52,794 nucleotides of DNA, taken from Hyphomonas oceanitis SCH89. Lineage in GTDB: Bacteria; Pseudomonadota; Alphaproteobacteria; Caulobacterales; Hyphomonadaceae. The notes under the pieces are model-generated. The model was not told where the DNA came from. It did not search any database and saw nothing but the letters and a program-made list of their open reading frames with translations. A program made the translations under genes and the position numbers. The DNA lies in NCBI RefSeq assembly GCF_000685295.1, contig NZ_ARYL01000030.1, positions 1 through 52,794 of the forward strand, in the 5' to 3' direction. Positions 8,112-16,764 of this stretch are shown one piece after another (position 1 is the first letter of the stretch; the number at the start of each line of letters is the position of its first letter).

Positions 8112-9370
8112 TCAGCCTGGCGCGCATGAACGATTACCGGCACATTCTCAAAGCCAAGCACGAAATTCGACAGGACGCGCTCCGGTTTGCCGACGACTTC
8201 GATATGTTCAAACCGAGCAAGGATTTCTTCCCAGAGAATGCGTAACTGCATCTCGGCGACGCGGTTGCCCATGCAACGATGGATGCCGAAGCCGAACGAC
8301 AGATGCCGACGTGCGTTCGCCCGGTCGATAATGAACTGGTCGGGGTTCTCGATGACGGAACCGTCCCGGTTGCCTGAAACATACCACATGACGACCTTGT
8401 CGCCCTTGCGCATCTGCTTGCCCTGAAACTCGACATCCTCGAGCACCGTCCGGCGCATGTGGGCCAGCGGCGTTTGCCAGCGAATGATTTCAGACACCAT
8501 GTTGGGAACGAGGGAAGGATCGGCCTTCAGTTTCGCGTATTGCTCCGGAAAATCATTAAGCGCGACAACGCCGCCCGAGATGGAGTTGCGGGTCGTGTCA
8601 TTGCCGCCGACGATGAGCAGCATGAGGTTGCCCAGAAGTTCCATTGGATTGTTGATCATGTCCTTAGTCTTGGGATCATGGGCAAACAGGGAGATGAAAT
8701 CGAACTTGCGTGGCTGGGCCGCGCGTTCCTGCCAGAGCCCCATGAAATAGGCGAGGCATTTATGGAGTTCCGCTTCGCGGTGCTTCATGTCGACTTCAAT
8801 GCCCACGGTTTCAGACGTCGTCGTGACATCGGACCAGTAGGGCAGGAGGTGGCGGTCTTCGAAGGGGAAGTCGAAGAGTGTTGCCAGCATCTGGGTAGTC
8901 AGCTCCTTCGAGACATGCTCGACCCAGTTGATCTCTTCCCCGATTGGTAGTGCATCCAGAATGGTGCACACGCGCTGGCGTATCAGGGCTTCGATGTCGC
9001 TGAGCTGCGTGGGCGCGACAGCGGGCTGTACCGCCTTGCGCTGGACGTCATGTATCGGCGGATCCTGAGCAATGAACATCGGCGTGTCGAAATCGTCCGG
9101 GGCGTCGCCAATCACGATATCCCGCTTGGATGAGAACACGCCGTGGTTTGAGTCCACGGCCATTATGTCTTCATACCGGGTTATCGACCAGAAGGGGCCG
9201 AACTGGCTTTTCTCGCAGAAGTGAACGGGGTCTTCTTCACGGAGGCGCCGGAAGTAGTCGCCATGGCGATTGTGGAGAAAGAGCTCCGCCCGCGACACAT
9301 CGAGTGTCGCGAGTGGGATATCCCACGGATTAGGTATGTCAGGTCCCACCTGATGCAGGGTGTCCGCCAT
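8108..9370 (-). CDS. Cytochrome P450
   Basis: A 420-residue soluble bacterial P450 with all hallmarks: the I-helix oxygen-activation motif GGNDTTRN, the K-helix ExxR motif (EIIR), and the heme-ligand loop FGFGIHRCMGN with Cys366. The size and the HRCMGN loop resemble bacterial P450s acting on terpenoids, alkyl chains or steroid side chains (CYP108/CYP111/CYP125-like). The actual substrate is unknown, and ferredoxin partner genes are not seen nearby. Its GGAGG ribosome site and ATG at 9370 are clear. It ends inside a CTAG shared with the HtrA gene. The minus-strand TauD-like gene lies 69 bases upstream, so the two are likely one transcript. Confidence 0.93.
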   Translation of the reverse strand: MADTLHQVGPDIPNPWDIPLATLDVSRAELFLHNRHGDYFRRLREEDPVHFCEKSQFGPFWSITRYEDIMAVDSNHGVFSSKRDIVIGDAPDDFDTPMFIAQDPPIHDVQRKAVQPAVAPTQLSDIEALIRQRVCTILDALPIGEEINWVEHVSKELTTQMLATLFDFPFEDRHLLPYWSDVTTTSETVGIEVDMKHREAELHKCLAYFMGLWQERAAQPRKFDFISLFAHDPKTKDMINNPMELLGNLMLLIVGGNDTTRNSISGGVVALNDFPEQYAKLKADPSLVPNMVSEIIRWQTPLAHMRRTVLEDVEFQGKQMRKGDKVVMWYVSGNRDGSVIENPDQFIIDRANARRHLSFGFGIHRCMGNRVAEMQLRILWEEILARFEHIEVVGKPERVLSNFVLGFENVPVIVHARQAD

Positions 9371-9439
9371 AGTATCCTCCCATGTGTTTTTATTCTTATG
9401 GGAAACACGCTACGCCTGATTGCGCGTACAGGGAAGACG

Positions 9440-10282
9440 TCAGGCCGAACCGATTGTTGTGCGATGCAACAGACGGTCGTAGCCCTTGTATCCGCCAGTT
9501 GCCATGTGGAGCAGGCTACGATTGTCCCACATCAGAAGCATTTCCGATTGCCATTTATGCCGATACTGGAATTGCGGCTGCGTTTGCCACCGGTAAATTT
9601 CGCTCAGGAGGTCCCAGGATTCTGCTGGGTCCATCCCTTCAATGCCGATGATGTAGCCGGCGCAGCCAAAGAGCGCGTCGCGCCCGGTTTCAGGATGGGG
9701 CTTGATCAGAGGGTGCCGCTGAGTGGCATCTGCGTCTGCGGAAGGACGGATATCCATTGAGCGACCGGCGGCCCTGTCAGATTCGCCGTAAGCGCCGGAG
9801 GGAGCGTAGGCGTTGCGGGCAGAGTGAATGGCGTAGCGCCCTTCGATCCTCTGGCGCAGCGAGTCGGGCATCTGCTCAAGTGCCAGGTGCTGGTTCGCGA
9901 AGAGCGTGTCGCCACCTTCGGGCGGAATGGTAATGCCGTAAAGGCACGTTCCGGCCGGCGGCGTGGCCTGGAAACTCCAGTCGGTATGCCAGGTTTCGGC
10001 GAATATGGGGGCTGTTTCATCTGCGGCACGTTTGACGGCGATGATGTGTTTGCGACCGGGAATGGGGGCGATGAAGGGATCGTCGCCGAAGGGCCCGAAC
10101 AGGAGTGTGAAGCGCTCCAGATCGTCATCGCTTATGGACTGGCGGGGGAAGGCGAGGACGTGGTGCTTGAGCCATGCATTTCGTATTTCCTGCACCAGAT
10201 CAGGCGATACGGGCTGGGACAGGTCAAGCCCGGTTACGGATGCGGCGAATGGCTGTCCTGACGGACTAATCTCTATCGACAT
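9440..10282 (-). CDS. TauD/TfdA-family 2-oxoglutarate-dependent dioxygenase
   Basis: A non-heme iron dioxygenase of 280 residues. The facial triad is visible as His99-x-Asp101 (WHTDWSF) and His259 (LLHMATGG), with Arg274 (LLHRTT) to bind 2-oxoglutarate. Family enzymes hydroxylate substrates such as taurine, 2,4-D or alkyl sulfates, releasing sulfite or cleaving ethers; the substrate here is not evident. The start at 10282 is chosen because GGAGG lies just ahead of it; an earlier in-frame ATG at 10303 lacks such a site. It lies directly upstream of the P450 gene on the same strand, suggesting joint oxidation of one compound. Confidence 0.9.
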   Translation of the reverse strand: MSIEISPSGQPFAASVTGLDLSQPVSPDLVQEIRNAWLKHHVLAFPRQSISDDDLERFTLLFGPFGDDPFIAPIPGRKHIIAVKRAADETAPIFAETWHTDWSFQATPPAGTCLYGITIPPEGGDTLFANQHLALEQMPDSLRQRIEGRYAIHSARNAYAPSGAYGESDRAAGRSMDIRPSADADATQRHPLIKPHPETGRDALFGCAGYIIGIEGMDPAESWDLLSEIYRWQTQPQFQYRHKWQSEMLLMWDNRSLLHMATGGYKGYDRLLHRTTIGSA

Positions 10283-10339
10283 GTTATTTTCCTCCATGGT
10301 CACCTTATCATGCAGCTAGTTCCCGCCTAGGAGTGCTTT

Positions 10340-11653
10340 ATGTCCGATCTGTTTGCTGCTTCAGGCCTTTCCGAGTCCGCTCCGCGACCACTCGCGGACC
10401 GTTTACGGCCCGCGCGGCTGGCCGATGTGGTTGGCCAGGACCATTTGATCGGTGCGGACGCTCCGCTGAGCCGGATGCTTGAGGCCGGGCGTTTGTCCTC
10501 CATTATCCTGTGGGGCCCTCCCGGCGTGGGGAAGACCACGATTGCCCGGCTGCTGGCCGCAGAGACGGATCTCGAGTTCGAGGCGATCAGTGCGATCTTT
10601 TCGGGCGTGAAAGACCTGCGCGCCGTGTTCGACAAGGCGCAGGCGCGCCGCGATATGGGAAAGGGCACGCTGCTCTTCGTTGATGAGATCCACCGGTTCA
10701 ACCGGGCCCAGCAGGATGGGTTCCTGCCGTATGTCGAAAGCGGCGCCGTGACGCTTGTTGGCGCCACGACCGAGAATCCGAGTTTCGAGATCAATGGCGC
10801 GCTTCTCTCGCGCTGCGCGGTTCTCACGCTGAAGCGGCTGGAGCCGCAGGCGATGGAGACGTTGCTGCAACGGGCCGAAGCGCTGGAGGGGCGGCCGCTG
10901 CCTGTTGTTGATCGCGCGCGGCAGGCCGTGATCGACATGGCGGACGGCGATGGTCGCTATTTGCTGAATTTGGCCGAGCAGGCTTTCATGATGGCGAGCG
11001 CGCCGCGTCTCCTGTCGCTTGAGGAATTGAGCGCGGCTGTTCAGAAACGGGCACCAGCCTATGACAAGGACCGGGAAGAGCATTACAATCTCATCTCGGC
11101 CTTGCATAAATCCATTCGTGGGTCTGACCCGGATGCAGCGCTGTATTGGTTTGCGCGCATGCTGGAGGGCGGTGAAGACCCGCTTTTCCTGGCGCGCCGC
11201 CTGGTGCGGATGGCGAGCGAGGATATCGGATTGGCGGACCCGACAGCGCTTATGATTTGCGGGGAAGCAGCCCGCACGTATGAGCGGCTAGGTAGCCCTG
11301 AAGGTGAACTTGCGCTTGCACATGCCGTTATCCACTTGGCGACCGCTCCGAAATCCAACGCGGCCTATGTGGCTTACAAGGCGGCACGCCGTGCGGCGGC
11401 CCAGACGGGAAGTCGTATGCCGCCAAAGCACATTCTCAACGCGCCGACGTCCATGATGAAGGATCAGGGTTATGGCGACGGCTATCAGTATGATCATGAT
11501 ACTGAAGAGGGCGTGTCAGGGCAGAATTACTTTCCGGACGGCATGGAAAGTGAGCGCTATTATGAGCCGAAAGGGCAGGGGCGGGAGCGCCCCATTGCCG
11601 AGCGCCTGAAAGAAATCGCGGCTATCCGTGCGCGTAAGCAGGGGGGCAAATGA
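10340..11653 (+). CDS. rarA: Replication-associated recombination protein A (RarA/MgsA)
   Basis: A 437-residue AAA+ ATPase with Walker A GPPGVGKTT (59-67), Walker B LLFVDEIHR (111-119) and a sensor region TTENPSFEIN. The C-terminal MgsA-type domain includes YDKDREEHYNLISALHKS and a TGSRMPPKHILNAPT-like end. RarA tetramers act at stalled replication forks with SSB and RecA. Length and motifs are normal. It has a TAGGAG ribosome site and overlaps the downstream pseudouridine synthase gene by four bases (ATGA), so translation is probably coupled. Confidence 0.95.
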   Translation: MSDLFAASGLSESAPRPLADRLRPARLADVVGQDHLIGADAPLSRMLEAGRLSSIILWGPPGVGKTTIARLLAAETDLEFEAISAIFSGVKDLRAVFDKAQARRDMGKGTLLFVDEIHRFNRAQQDGFLPYVESGAVTLVGATTENPSFEINGALLSRCAVLTLKRLEPQAMETLLQRAEALEGRPLPVVDRARQAVIDMADGDGRYLLNLAEQAFMMASAPRLLSLEELSAAVQKRAPAYDKDREEHYNLISALHKSIRGSDPDAALYWFARMLEGGEDPLFLARRLVRMASEDIGLADPTALMICGEAARTYERLGSPEGELALAHAVIHLATAPKSNAAYVAYKAARRAAAQTGSRMPPKHILNAPTSMMKDQGYGDGYQYDHDTEEGVSGQNYFPDGMESERYYEPKGQGRERPIAERLKEIAAIRARKQGGK

Positions 11654-12387
11654 CACGAAACAAGCCAGTGCCGGATATTTCACCCGAAGATGTCGCGTTC
11701 ATGCGTGGACTGATAATTTATCAGGACTTCGACTTGATCGGCTTTGACAAGCCATCTGGCCTGCCTGTCCAGGATGGGCGAGGCATTGATCGTTCTCTGG
11801 ATTCCCTTCTGGTCGCCTTTGCGCGATCCAACGGCAAAAGACCAAAGCTGGTGCACAGGCTGGACGCTGGCACATCGGGTGTCATCATCGTGGCAAAGAC
11901 GCAGCCAGCCGCCGCTTTCTTTTCTGCTGAGTTCGCGGAGCGGCGGACGCGCAAGACCTATGTTGCGATGGTCAGTGGCGCGATCCCATCCGGGCGTGAG
12001 GGCGTCATCAATGCACCGCTTGTAAAGGTGCAGGAAGGCGGGCGGGCGCGCATGATTGTTGCGAAGGCCGGACGTAAGGGCGCGCAAGCTGCTCGAACAG
12101 GGTGGAAGGTGCTGGCAGCATCAGGAACGCATGCGCTGATACAGCTAAGTCCGGAAACAGGCCGCATGCACCAGATACGCATTCACCTTGCGCATCTCGG
12201 CTGTCCGATTCTCGGCGATACAATATATGGCACAGGCCTGCAGGGCGCCCCGCGCCTGATGCTGCATGCCCTGAAGCTGGAAATCGCCCGGCCGTCAGGT
12301 GTGACTGCGACGCTGGAGGCGCCGCTGCCCGACATTTTCGGTGAACTCGCGGAAGTGCACGGGCTCGAAGATTATTCGGGCTTGTAA
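11650..12387 (+). CDS. RluA-family pseudouridine synthase
   Basis: A 245-residue enzyme carrying the RluA-family catalytic motif HRLDAGTSG with Asp72, plus the closing GRMHQIRIHLAHLGCPILGD motif. It converts specific uridines in rRNA or tRNA to pseudouridine. It lacks an N-terminal S4 RNA-binding domain, so it resembles the RluA/TruC or mitochondrial RPUSD4-like short forms; the exact target site cannot be assigned. It starts inside the end of rarA (ATGA overlap). Its 3' end overlaps the convergent epimerase gene by 16 bases. Confidence 0.92.
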   Translation: MTRNKPVPDISPEDVAFMRGLIIYQDFDLIGFDKPSGLPVQDGRGIDRSLDSLLVAFARSNGKRPKLVHRLDAGTSGVIIVAKTQPAAAFFSAEFAERRTRKTYVAMVSGAIPSGREGVINAPLVKVQEGGRARMIVAKAGRKGAQAARTGWKVLAASGTHALIQLSPETGRMHQIRIHLAHLGCPILGDTIYGTGLQGAPRLMLHALKLEIARPSGVTATLEAPLPDIFGELAEVHGLEDYSGL

Positions 12388-13376
12388 TACTCGCGATACC
12401 ATTCGACGAATGCGGTGACGCCAGTTCTGACATCCGTTGTCGGAACATATCCCGTGAGCGCTTTCAGCAGGCTGGCATCAGCATAGGTCTGCTTCACATC
12501 ACCGGGCTGCATGCCGATCATGTTTTTGACCGCCTTGCGGCCAATCGCGTCCTCGATCGCCTCAATATAATCCATGAGACGTACGGGTGTCTCATTGCCG
12601 ATATTGACGAGGCGATAGGGCGCAACCGGGCTCAGGGAGTCGGTCTGGCTCACGGGCGCGCCCATTTCAGGCGGCGTGTCCATCAAGCGGCGGATCGCCT
12701 CTACAAGGTCTTCAACATAGGTGAAGTCACGCAGCAGATCGCCGTGATTAAAGACATCAATCGGGATGCCTTTGAAGATCTTGTCGGTGAACAGGAAGAA
12801 GGCCATGTCCGGCCGGCCCCATGGTCCATACACGCTGAAGAAGCGGAGCATGGTTGTCGGTGTCCCATAGAGATGGGAGTGGCTGTGCGCGATCAGTTCG
12901 CTGGCAAGCTTGGTCGCCGCATAGATGGTAAGCGGGTGTGGCGCGGCATCTGTTTCCTCGAATGGAAACTTCTGGTTCGCGCCATAGGCCGAGCTTGTCG
13001 ATGCCATGACGAGATGCTTGGCGCCTGTCTGGCGCGAAAGCTCGATTACATTGAACGAGCCGACGACGTTGGCGTCGATATATTCGCGCGGATGGTCGAG
13101 ACTGTAGCGTACTCCAGCCTGCGCTGCGAGATGCACGACAATCTCCGGCATGAAGTCGTGAAACACCTTTTTCATTGCGTCGTCGTCTTCGACGCGGATC
13201 GGGTGCATTTCGAACGATGGGAAAGGCGTCAGGCGCGCGACGCGGTCATGTTTGAGCTGTACGTCATAATAGGGTGTGAAACAGTCAACGCCGCAGACGT
13301 CGTGGCCTTCAGAGAGCAGGCGGTGAGCCAGTTCGCTTCCAATAAATCCGGCAGCACCGGTCAGCAGGACTTTCAT
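12372..13376 (-). CDS. NAD-dependent epimerase, UDP-glucuronate 4-epimerase type
   Basis: An extended short-chain dehydrogenase of 334 residues. The Rossmann glycine motif is GAAGFIG (7-13), and the catalytic pair is Tyr152 and Lys156 (YAATK) after STSSAYG near residue 127. The segments DCFTPYYDVQLK and RFFSVYGPWGRPDMA are typical of UDP-glucuronate 4-epimerases, which supply UDP-galacturonate for surface polysaccharides. It therefore fits the exopolysaccharide theme of the left edge, though it is some 9 kb away. It is convergent with the pseudouridine synthase gene, overlapping it by 16 bases. Confidence 0.9.
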   Translation of the reverse strand: MKVLLTGAAGFIGSELAHRLLSEGHDVCGVDCFTPYYDVQLKHDRVARLTPFPSFEMHPIRVEDDDAMKKVFHDFMPEIVVHLAAQAGVRYSLDHPREYIDANVVGSFNVIELSRQTGAKHLVMASTSSAYGANQKFPFEETDAAPHPLTIYAATKLASELIAHSHSHLYGTPTTMLRFFSVYGPWGRPDMAFFLFTDKIFKGIPIDVFNHGDLLRDFTYVEDLVEAIRRLMDTPPEMGAPVSQTDSLSPVAPYRLVNIGNETPVRLMDYIEAIEDAIGRKAVKNMIGMQPGDVKQTYADASLLKALTGYVPTTDVRTGVTAFVEWYREYYKPE

Positions 13377-13486
13377 GGGTAAACTCGTATCTCTCTACTT
13401 GGCCCAGATTGGGCGCCGTGTAACAGGGGCGAGGCCGCTATTGCACACAATACCGGTCTCGCGAAGGCTTACGGCCCGAGTGTGCA

Positions 13487-13516
13487 AAAGGCCTGCCAGT
13501 TTCCCGGCAGGCCTTT
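13487..13516 (-). terminator. Intrinsic terminator of sppA
   Basis: An 11-bp stem (arms 13487-13497 and 13506-13516, eight-base loop) begins 22 bases past the sppA stop codon. On the minus strand it continues into TTTTGCAC, so it looks like a usual Rho-independent terminator. Confidence 0.75.
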
Positions 13517-13537
13517 AGGTAAATATCGATGGATGTA

Positions 13538-15310
13538 TCAGTGCTCGCGAATGCGAGGGCCGATGGCCATCATCTGCCCTGAGTTTGCCGCGTCTGCTGC
13601 GGTCATCTCTTCGAGCAGTACCTGCATGCGGTCGTCATTGGCGACGGTTCCGAGCATATAGGCGACCTTCGCGCTTTCCTCCGAGACACCGAAAATGCTT
13701 TCGAGGGCTTCAAAGCCCGACTTGCGGCGCGGGTAGTAAGTCAGGCGCGGCGTGACATCGGCCTCGATGCCGCCGAGTTCCTTGGCCTTTTCAATGGCAT
13801 CCATGAAACCACCGATCTCATCGACCAGGCCTTTGCTGATGGCATCCTCGCCGCTCCACACGCGGCCACGTGCAATTTCATTGACTTCATCATAGGTCAT
13901 GCCGCGACCGTCGCCGACAATGCCGAGGAAGCGGTCATAGCCGCGCTTGAGCCACGCTTTCACTTCAGCTTCCTGGCTTTCGGTGAACTTGCCCGTCCCA
14001 TAGGCATCAGCGAACTCGCCCCCGACACTGACCGTATCGAACGTTACGCCGATCTTGTTGAACGCGCCTTCAAGGGCGAACTTGCCGCCGAAGATGCCGA
14101 TCGAGCCAGTGATCGTCGAGCGGTCCGCCATGATATAGTCAGCGCCTGCGGAAACGTAATAGCCGCCTGAAGCGGCAAGCGAGCCCATCGATACGACCAC
14201 CGGCTTGCCGTTTTCCTGGACGCGTTTGATGGCACGCCAGATCTGGTCAGAGGCTGTGGGCGATCCGCCTGGGCTGTCGACGCGGAAGACGATGGCCTTT
14301 ACCTTGTCATTGTCACCTGCATCAAGAATGGCGCGGGCTATCGCGTCTGATGCAAAGGCTGGCGGGCTGGAGAAGGGGGAGCCCCCCTCGGCGCCGCCTG
14401 TTACAATCGCACCTTCGCCACCGACGACGGCAATAAGTGGAGCTTTCAAGCTGACCATTGGCGCGATGTAGCCTGCGAGCTCGACAAGCTCGGCATCCTT
14501 GCCTGCGCGTTCCTTGGCAGCGTCTTCGGCTTCTTCCGGCCATCCAAGCTTGTCCATGATCTTGAGATCGATGACTTGCTGGGCCGTTTTCGGGCCGCTT
14601 TCGAGTTCTGCCTTGAGCTTGTCGACTGGGATACCGCGATCTTCTGCAATCTCGCGGAGCGAGACATTCCAGATCGATTCAGCCAGAGCCGTCATCGCCT
14701 CGCGGTGTGGTTCCGTGTAGGCGGTCTCATTATATGTGTTGGGTGCGTTCTTGTACTCGTAGAACGGGTAGATTTCCGAGGTCACGTCGATCTTGTCGAA
14801 CAGGCCTTTGAGAAATTCAGTCTCAAAAGTGACGCCTGTGGCGAACAGGTCCGTTCCAGGTTGGATCCAGATCTCGTCGGCAGCCGTGATGGAGCGAAGC
14901 GCGGACGGGCCGCTCATGCCGTAAGTGCCTTGCGTATGCGCGATGATGAACTTCCCCGAGTCGCGGAAACTGTGGAAAGCCTGGCGCAATTCTTCCGCGC
15001 GAGAGCTGCCGACACCGATCATGGCGCCCCTCACATAGAGGCCTTTGACGGAATCGTCGGTCTCAGCTGCCTTAAGTTTGGTCAGCAGGTCTATAAAACC
15101 GGGCGTTTGTGAAAAAGCTGCCAATCCACCAACAGGACTTTGATCGGGGTATTCTGCATTGAGATCGAGGCTCAGAACAATTTTATCTGGTTTGGGAGGG
15201 GCGGAACTCGTTGCCCCGGCAATGAGCACCACGACAAATGAAACCATCAGCAGGATGAAAACGAGCATGGCCGCGAAGGCGCCTGCCATGGAGAGAAAGA
15301 ATGTTTTCAT
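13538..15310 (-). CDS. sppA: Signal peptide peptidase SppA, long (67K) form
   Basis: A protein of about 590 residues in the size class of E. coli SppA, with two tandem ClpP-like S49 domains. A single N-terminal membrane helix (MKTFFLSMAGAFAAMLVF...) anchors it in the inner membrane. The serine motif MGSLAASGGYYVS lies in the second half, as in E. coli, where a lysine from the first half completes the Ser-Lys dyad; I could not place that lysine with certainty. It degrades cleaved signal peptides. The ATG at 15310 was chosen because it opens with the membrane anchor and has a GGAG upstream; a GTG at 15349 would add 13 polar residues. Confidence 0.93.
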   Translation of the reverse strand: MKTFFLSMAGAFAAMLVFILLMVSFVVVLIAGATSSAPPKPDKIVLSLDLNAEYPDQSPVGGLAAFSQTPGFIDLLTKLKAAETDDSVKGLYVRGAMIGVGSSRAEELRQAFHSFRDSGKFIIAHTQGTYGMSGPSALRSITAADEIWIQPGTDLFATGVTFETEFLKGLFDKIDVTSEIYPFYEYKNAPNTYNETAYTEPHREAMTALAESIWNVSLREIAEDRGIPVDKLKAELESGPKTAQQVIDLKIMDKLGWPEEAEDAAKERAGKDAELVELAGYIAPMVSLKAPLIAVVGGEGAIVTGGAEGGSPFSSPPAFASDAIARAILDAGDNDKVKAIVFRVDSPGGSPTASDQIWRAIKRVQENGKPVVVSMGSLAASGGYYVSAGADYIMADRSTITGSIGIFGGKFALEGAFNKIGVTFDTVSVGGEFADAYGTGKFTESQEAEVKAWLKRGYDRFLGIVGDGRGMTYDEVNEIARGRVWSGEDAISKGLVDEIGGFMDAIEKAKELGGIEADVTPRLTYYPRRKSGFEALESIFGVSEESAKVAYMLGTVANDDRMQVLLEEMTAADAANSGQMMAIGPRIREH

Positions 15311-15507
15311 AGGGTGCGAACTCCGTTCGGTGTGATCATTGATCGTCACGAGGACGTTGCCGATTATCGATAAAAATGTAAAGGCCTGGCAGCATGTGAC
15401 AAAGAAACATGCGCCTTGTCACAAGGTTTGATGGGATATGACCGCTCAAACCGTGTGATCGGGTGTTGCCAGCGTGTGCAAGAGTGGCTATCTCGCCTGC
15501 TTCGCGT

Positions 15508-15582
15508 TGGGGTGTCGCCAAGCGGTAAGGCACCGGTTTTTGGTACCGGCATTCCCAGGTTCGAATCCTGGCACCCCAGCCA
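15508..15582 (+). tRNA. tRNA-Gln (anticodon TTG)
   Basis: A cloverleaf is readable with a seven-base acceptor stem (TGGGGTG with CACCCCA), a D arm GCCAAGCGGTAAGGC, and an anticodon stem CCGGT/ACCGG with loop TTTTGGT that puts TTG at positions 34-36. The T arm is CCCAGG-TTCGAAT-CCTGG and CCA is encoded at the 3' end. The whole sequence is close to known bacterial tRNA-Gln genes. Confidence 0.96.
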
Positions 15583-15963
15583 TCCATTTTGCTGCTCTGC
15601 AACATAGTAATACTAGGTATCGCTGTATTGCGAGTGTTGCCTTCGAATGGGACGCGGATATTTTCTAAACGAATCGTAAAGCCTTGTTGATCCCGCCGTT
15701 CAGGGTTGTTAGCGTCGGGTTTCGCAAATTAGGGCGTTGCGGACTTGTTGCCAGAATGGCAAGGGTCAGAGCGAGAGAGCGACCAGCGCTCCAGAAAAAT
15801 GGGTAGGTGTCGGGCGCTTAAGCCTTGCGACTTCCAACTAACTCGGCCGGTGTGTTTTTTGGCCAGGCATTGAAACCGGGACATCTTCGCTAGCAGGCTG
15901 CCTGATTGTCGAATTTTCCGCGCAATAAATGCGCGACCGTTTGGAGAGTGAGAGGCAAACCTC
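15583..15963. other. Intergenic region between tRNA-Gln and the TonB module
   Basis: No convincing gene lies in these 380 bases. The few open frames are short, lack ribosome sites and have no recognisable motifs. The region must hold the promoter of the rightward DUF3450-TonB operon. A ribosome site (AGAGG) precedes the ATG at 15964. Confidence 0.5.
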
Positions 15964-16731
15964 ATGAAGAAACTTCTGTCACCAGCTCGCAGCGTTATTG
16001 CTGTGGCGCTGATTGCTGGACTGGCCATCCCGGCCCAGGCTCAGTTGCGCGAAGCGCTAAACACGGGCGAGCAGGCCACACGGCAAGCTGAAAAAGTCCA
16101 AGAACAAATCAACCAGCTTGATGATGAGCGTACCGACATGGTTCGCGAATATCGTACGCTGCTGCAGCGCCGCGATGCTGCGGAACTGTACTCCAAGCAA
16201 CAAGAGCTGGTCGTCAAAAGCCAGCGCGAAGAGATTGTCTCGCTGACCGAGCAACTTGGCTCGATCGACGACATCACTGCCCAGACAGTTCCAATGCTGT
16301 TGAGCATGATCGAAGATCTTCAGAATTTTGTTGCGGCTGATCTGCCATTCAAAAAGACGGAGCGCGAGGCACGCCTCGATGGTCTCGTCGGCATCATGCA
16401 GCAACCTGACGTCACTGCAGCTGAACAGTATCGCCTGATCATGGACGCCTACCAGGCCGAAATGGAATACGGTCGTACGATCAGCACCTGGCAGGAAGAA
16501 ATCGACCTCGACGGCAAGCCGACCACTGTCGACATGTTCCTCTATGGACGTGTGGCACTCGTTTACCTGACGCCGAACGGCAAGGCTTCTCGCTACAACC
16601 GGGCAACCGAAGCGTGGGAACCACTGAGCGGCAAGTATGTGCCCGATATCGCCAAGGCGATCCGGGTCGCGCAGGGCAAGGCACAACAAGACGTGCTGTT
16701 TGCTCCGGTCCAGAAGTTCTCGGTCGAATAG
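15964..16731 (+). CDS. DUF3450 periplasmic coiled-coil protein of a TonB module
   Basis: A 255-residue protein with a signal peptide (cleavage expected after the AQA near residue 27). A long alpha-helical, Glu/Gln-rich coiled coil spans about residues 30-105. A C-terminal domain includes PFKKTEREARLDGL and VDMFLYGRVALVYLTPNG. These are the markers of DUF3450, a family regularly found first in Vibrio TonB2-like operons ahead of TtpC, exbB2, exbD2 and tonB2. Its molecular role is not established; a periplasmic partner of the long ExbB is likely. It is the first gene of the module, 33 bases before the TtpC-like gene. Confidence 0.88.
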   Translation: MKKLLSPARSVIAVALIAGLAIPAQAQLREALNTGEQATRQAEKVQEQINQLDDERTDMVREYRTLLQRRDAAELYSKQQELVVKSQREEIVSLTEQLGSIDDITAQTVPMLLSMIEDLQNFVAADLPFKKTEREARLDGLVGIMQQPDVTAAEQYRLIMDAYQAEMEYGRTISTWQEEIDLDGKPTTVDMFLYGRVALVYLTPNGKASRYNRATEAWEPLSGKYVPDIAKAIRVAQGKAQQDVLFAPVQKFSVE

Positions 16732-16764
16732 TCGGCGCGATCCAGGCAAGAAGAGGTATAGAAG

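Noticed and set aside
15729..16028. Minus-strand frame of 99 codons before the DUF3450 gene
   Set aside because: No ribosome site or motifs; its 5' part overlaps the DUF3450 signal-peptide region.
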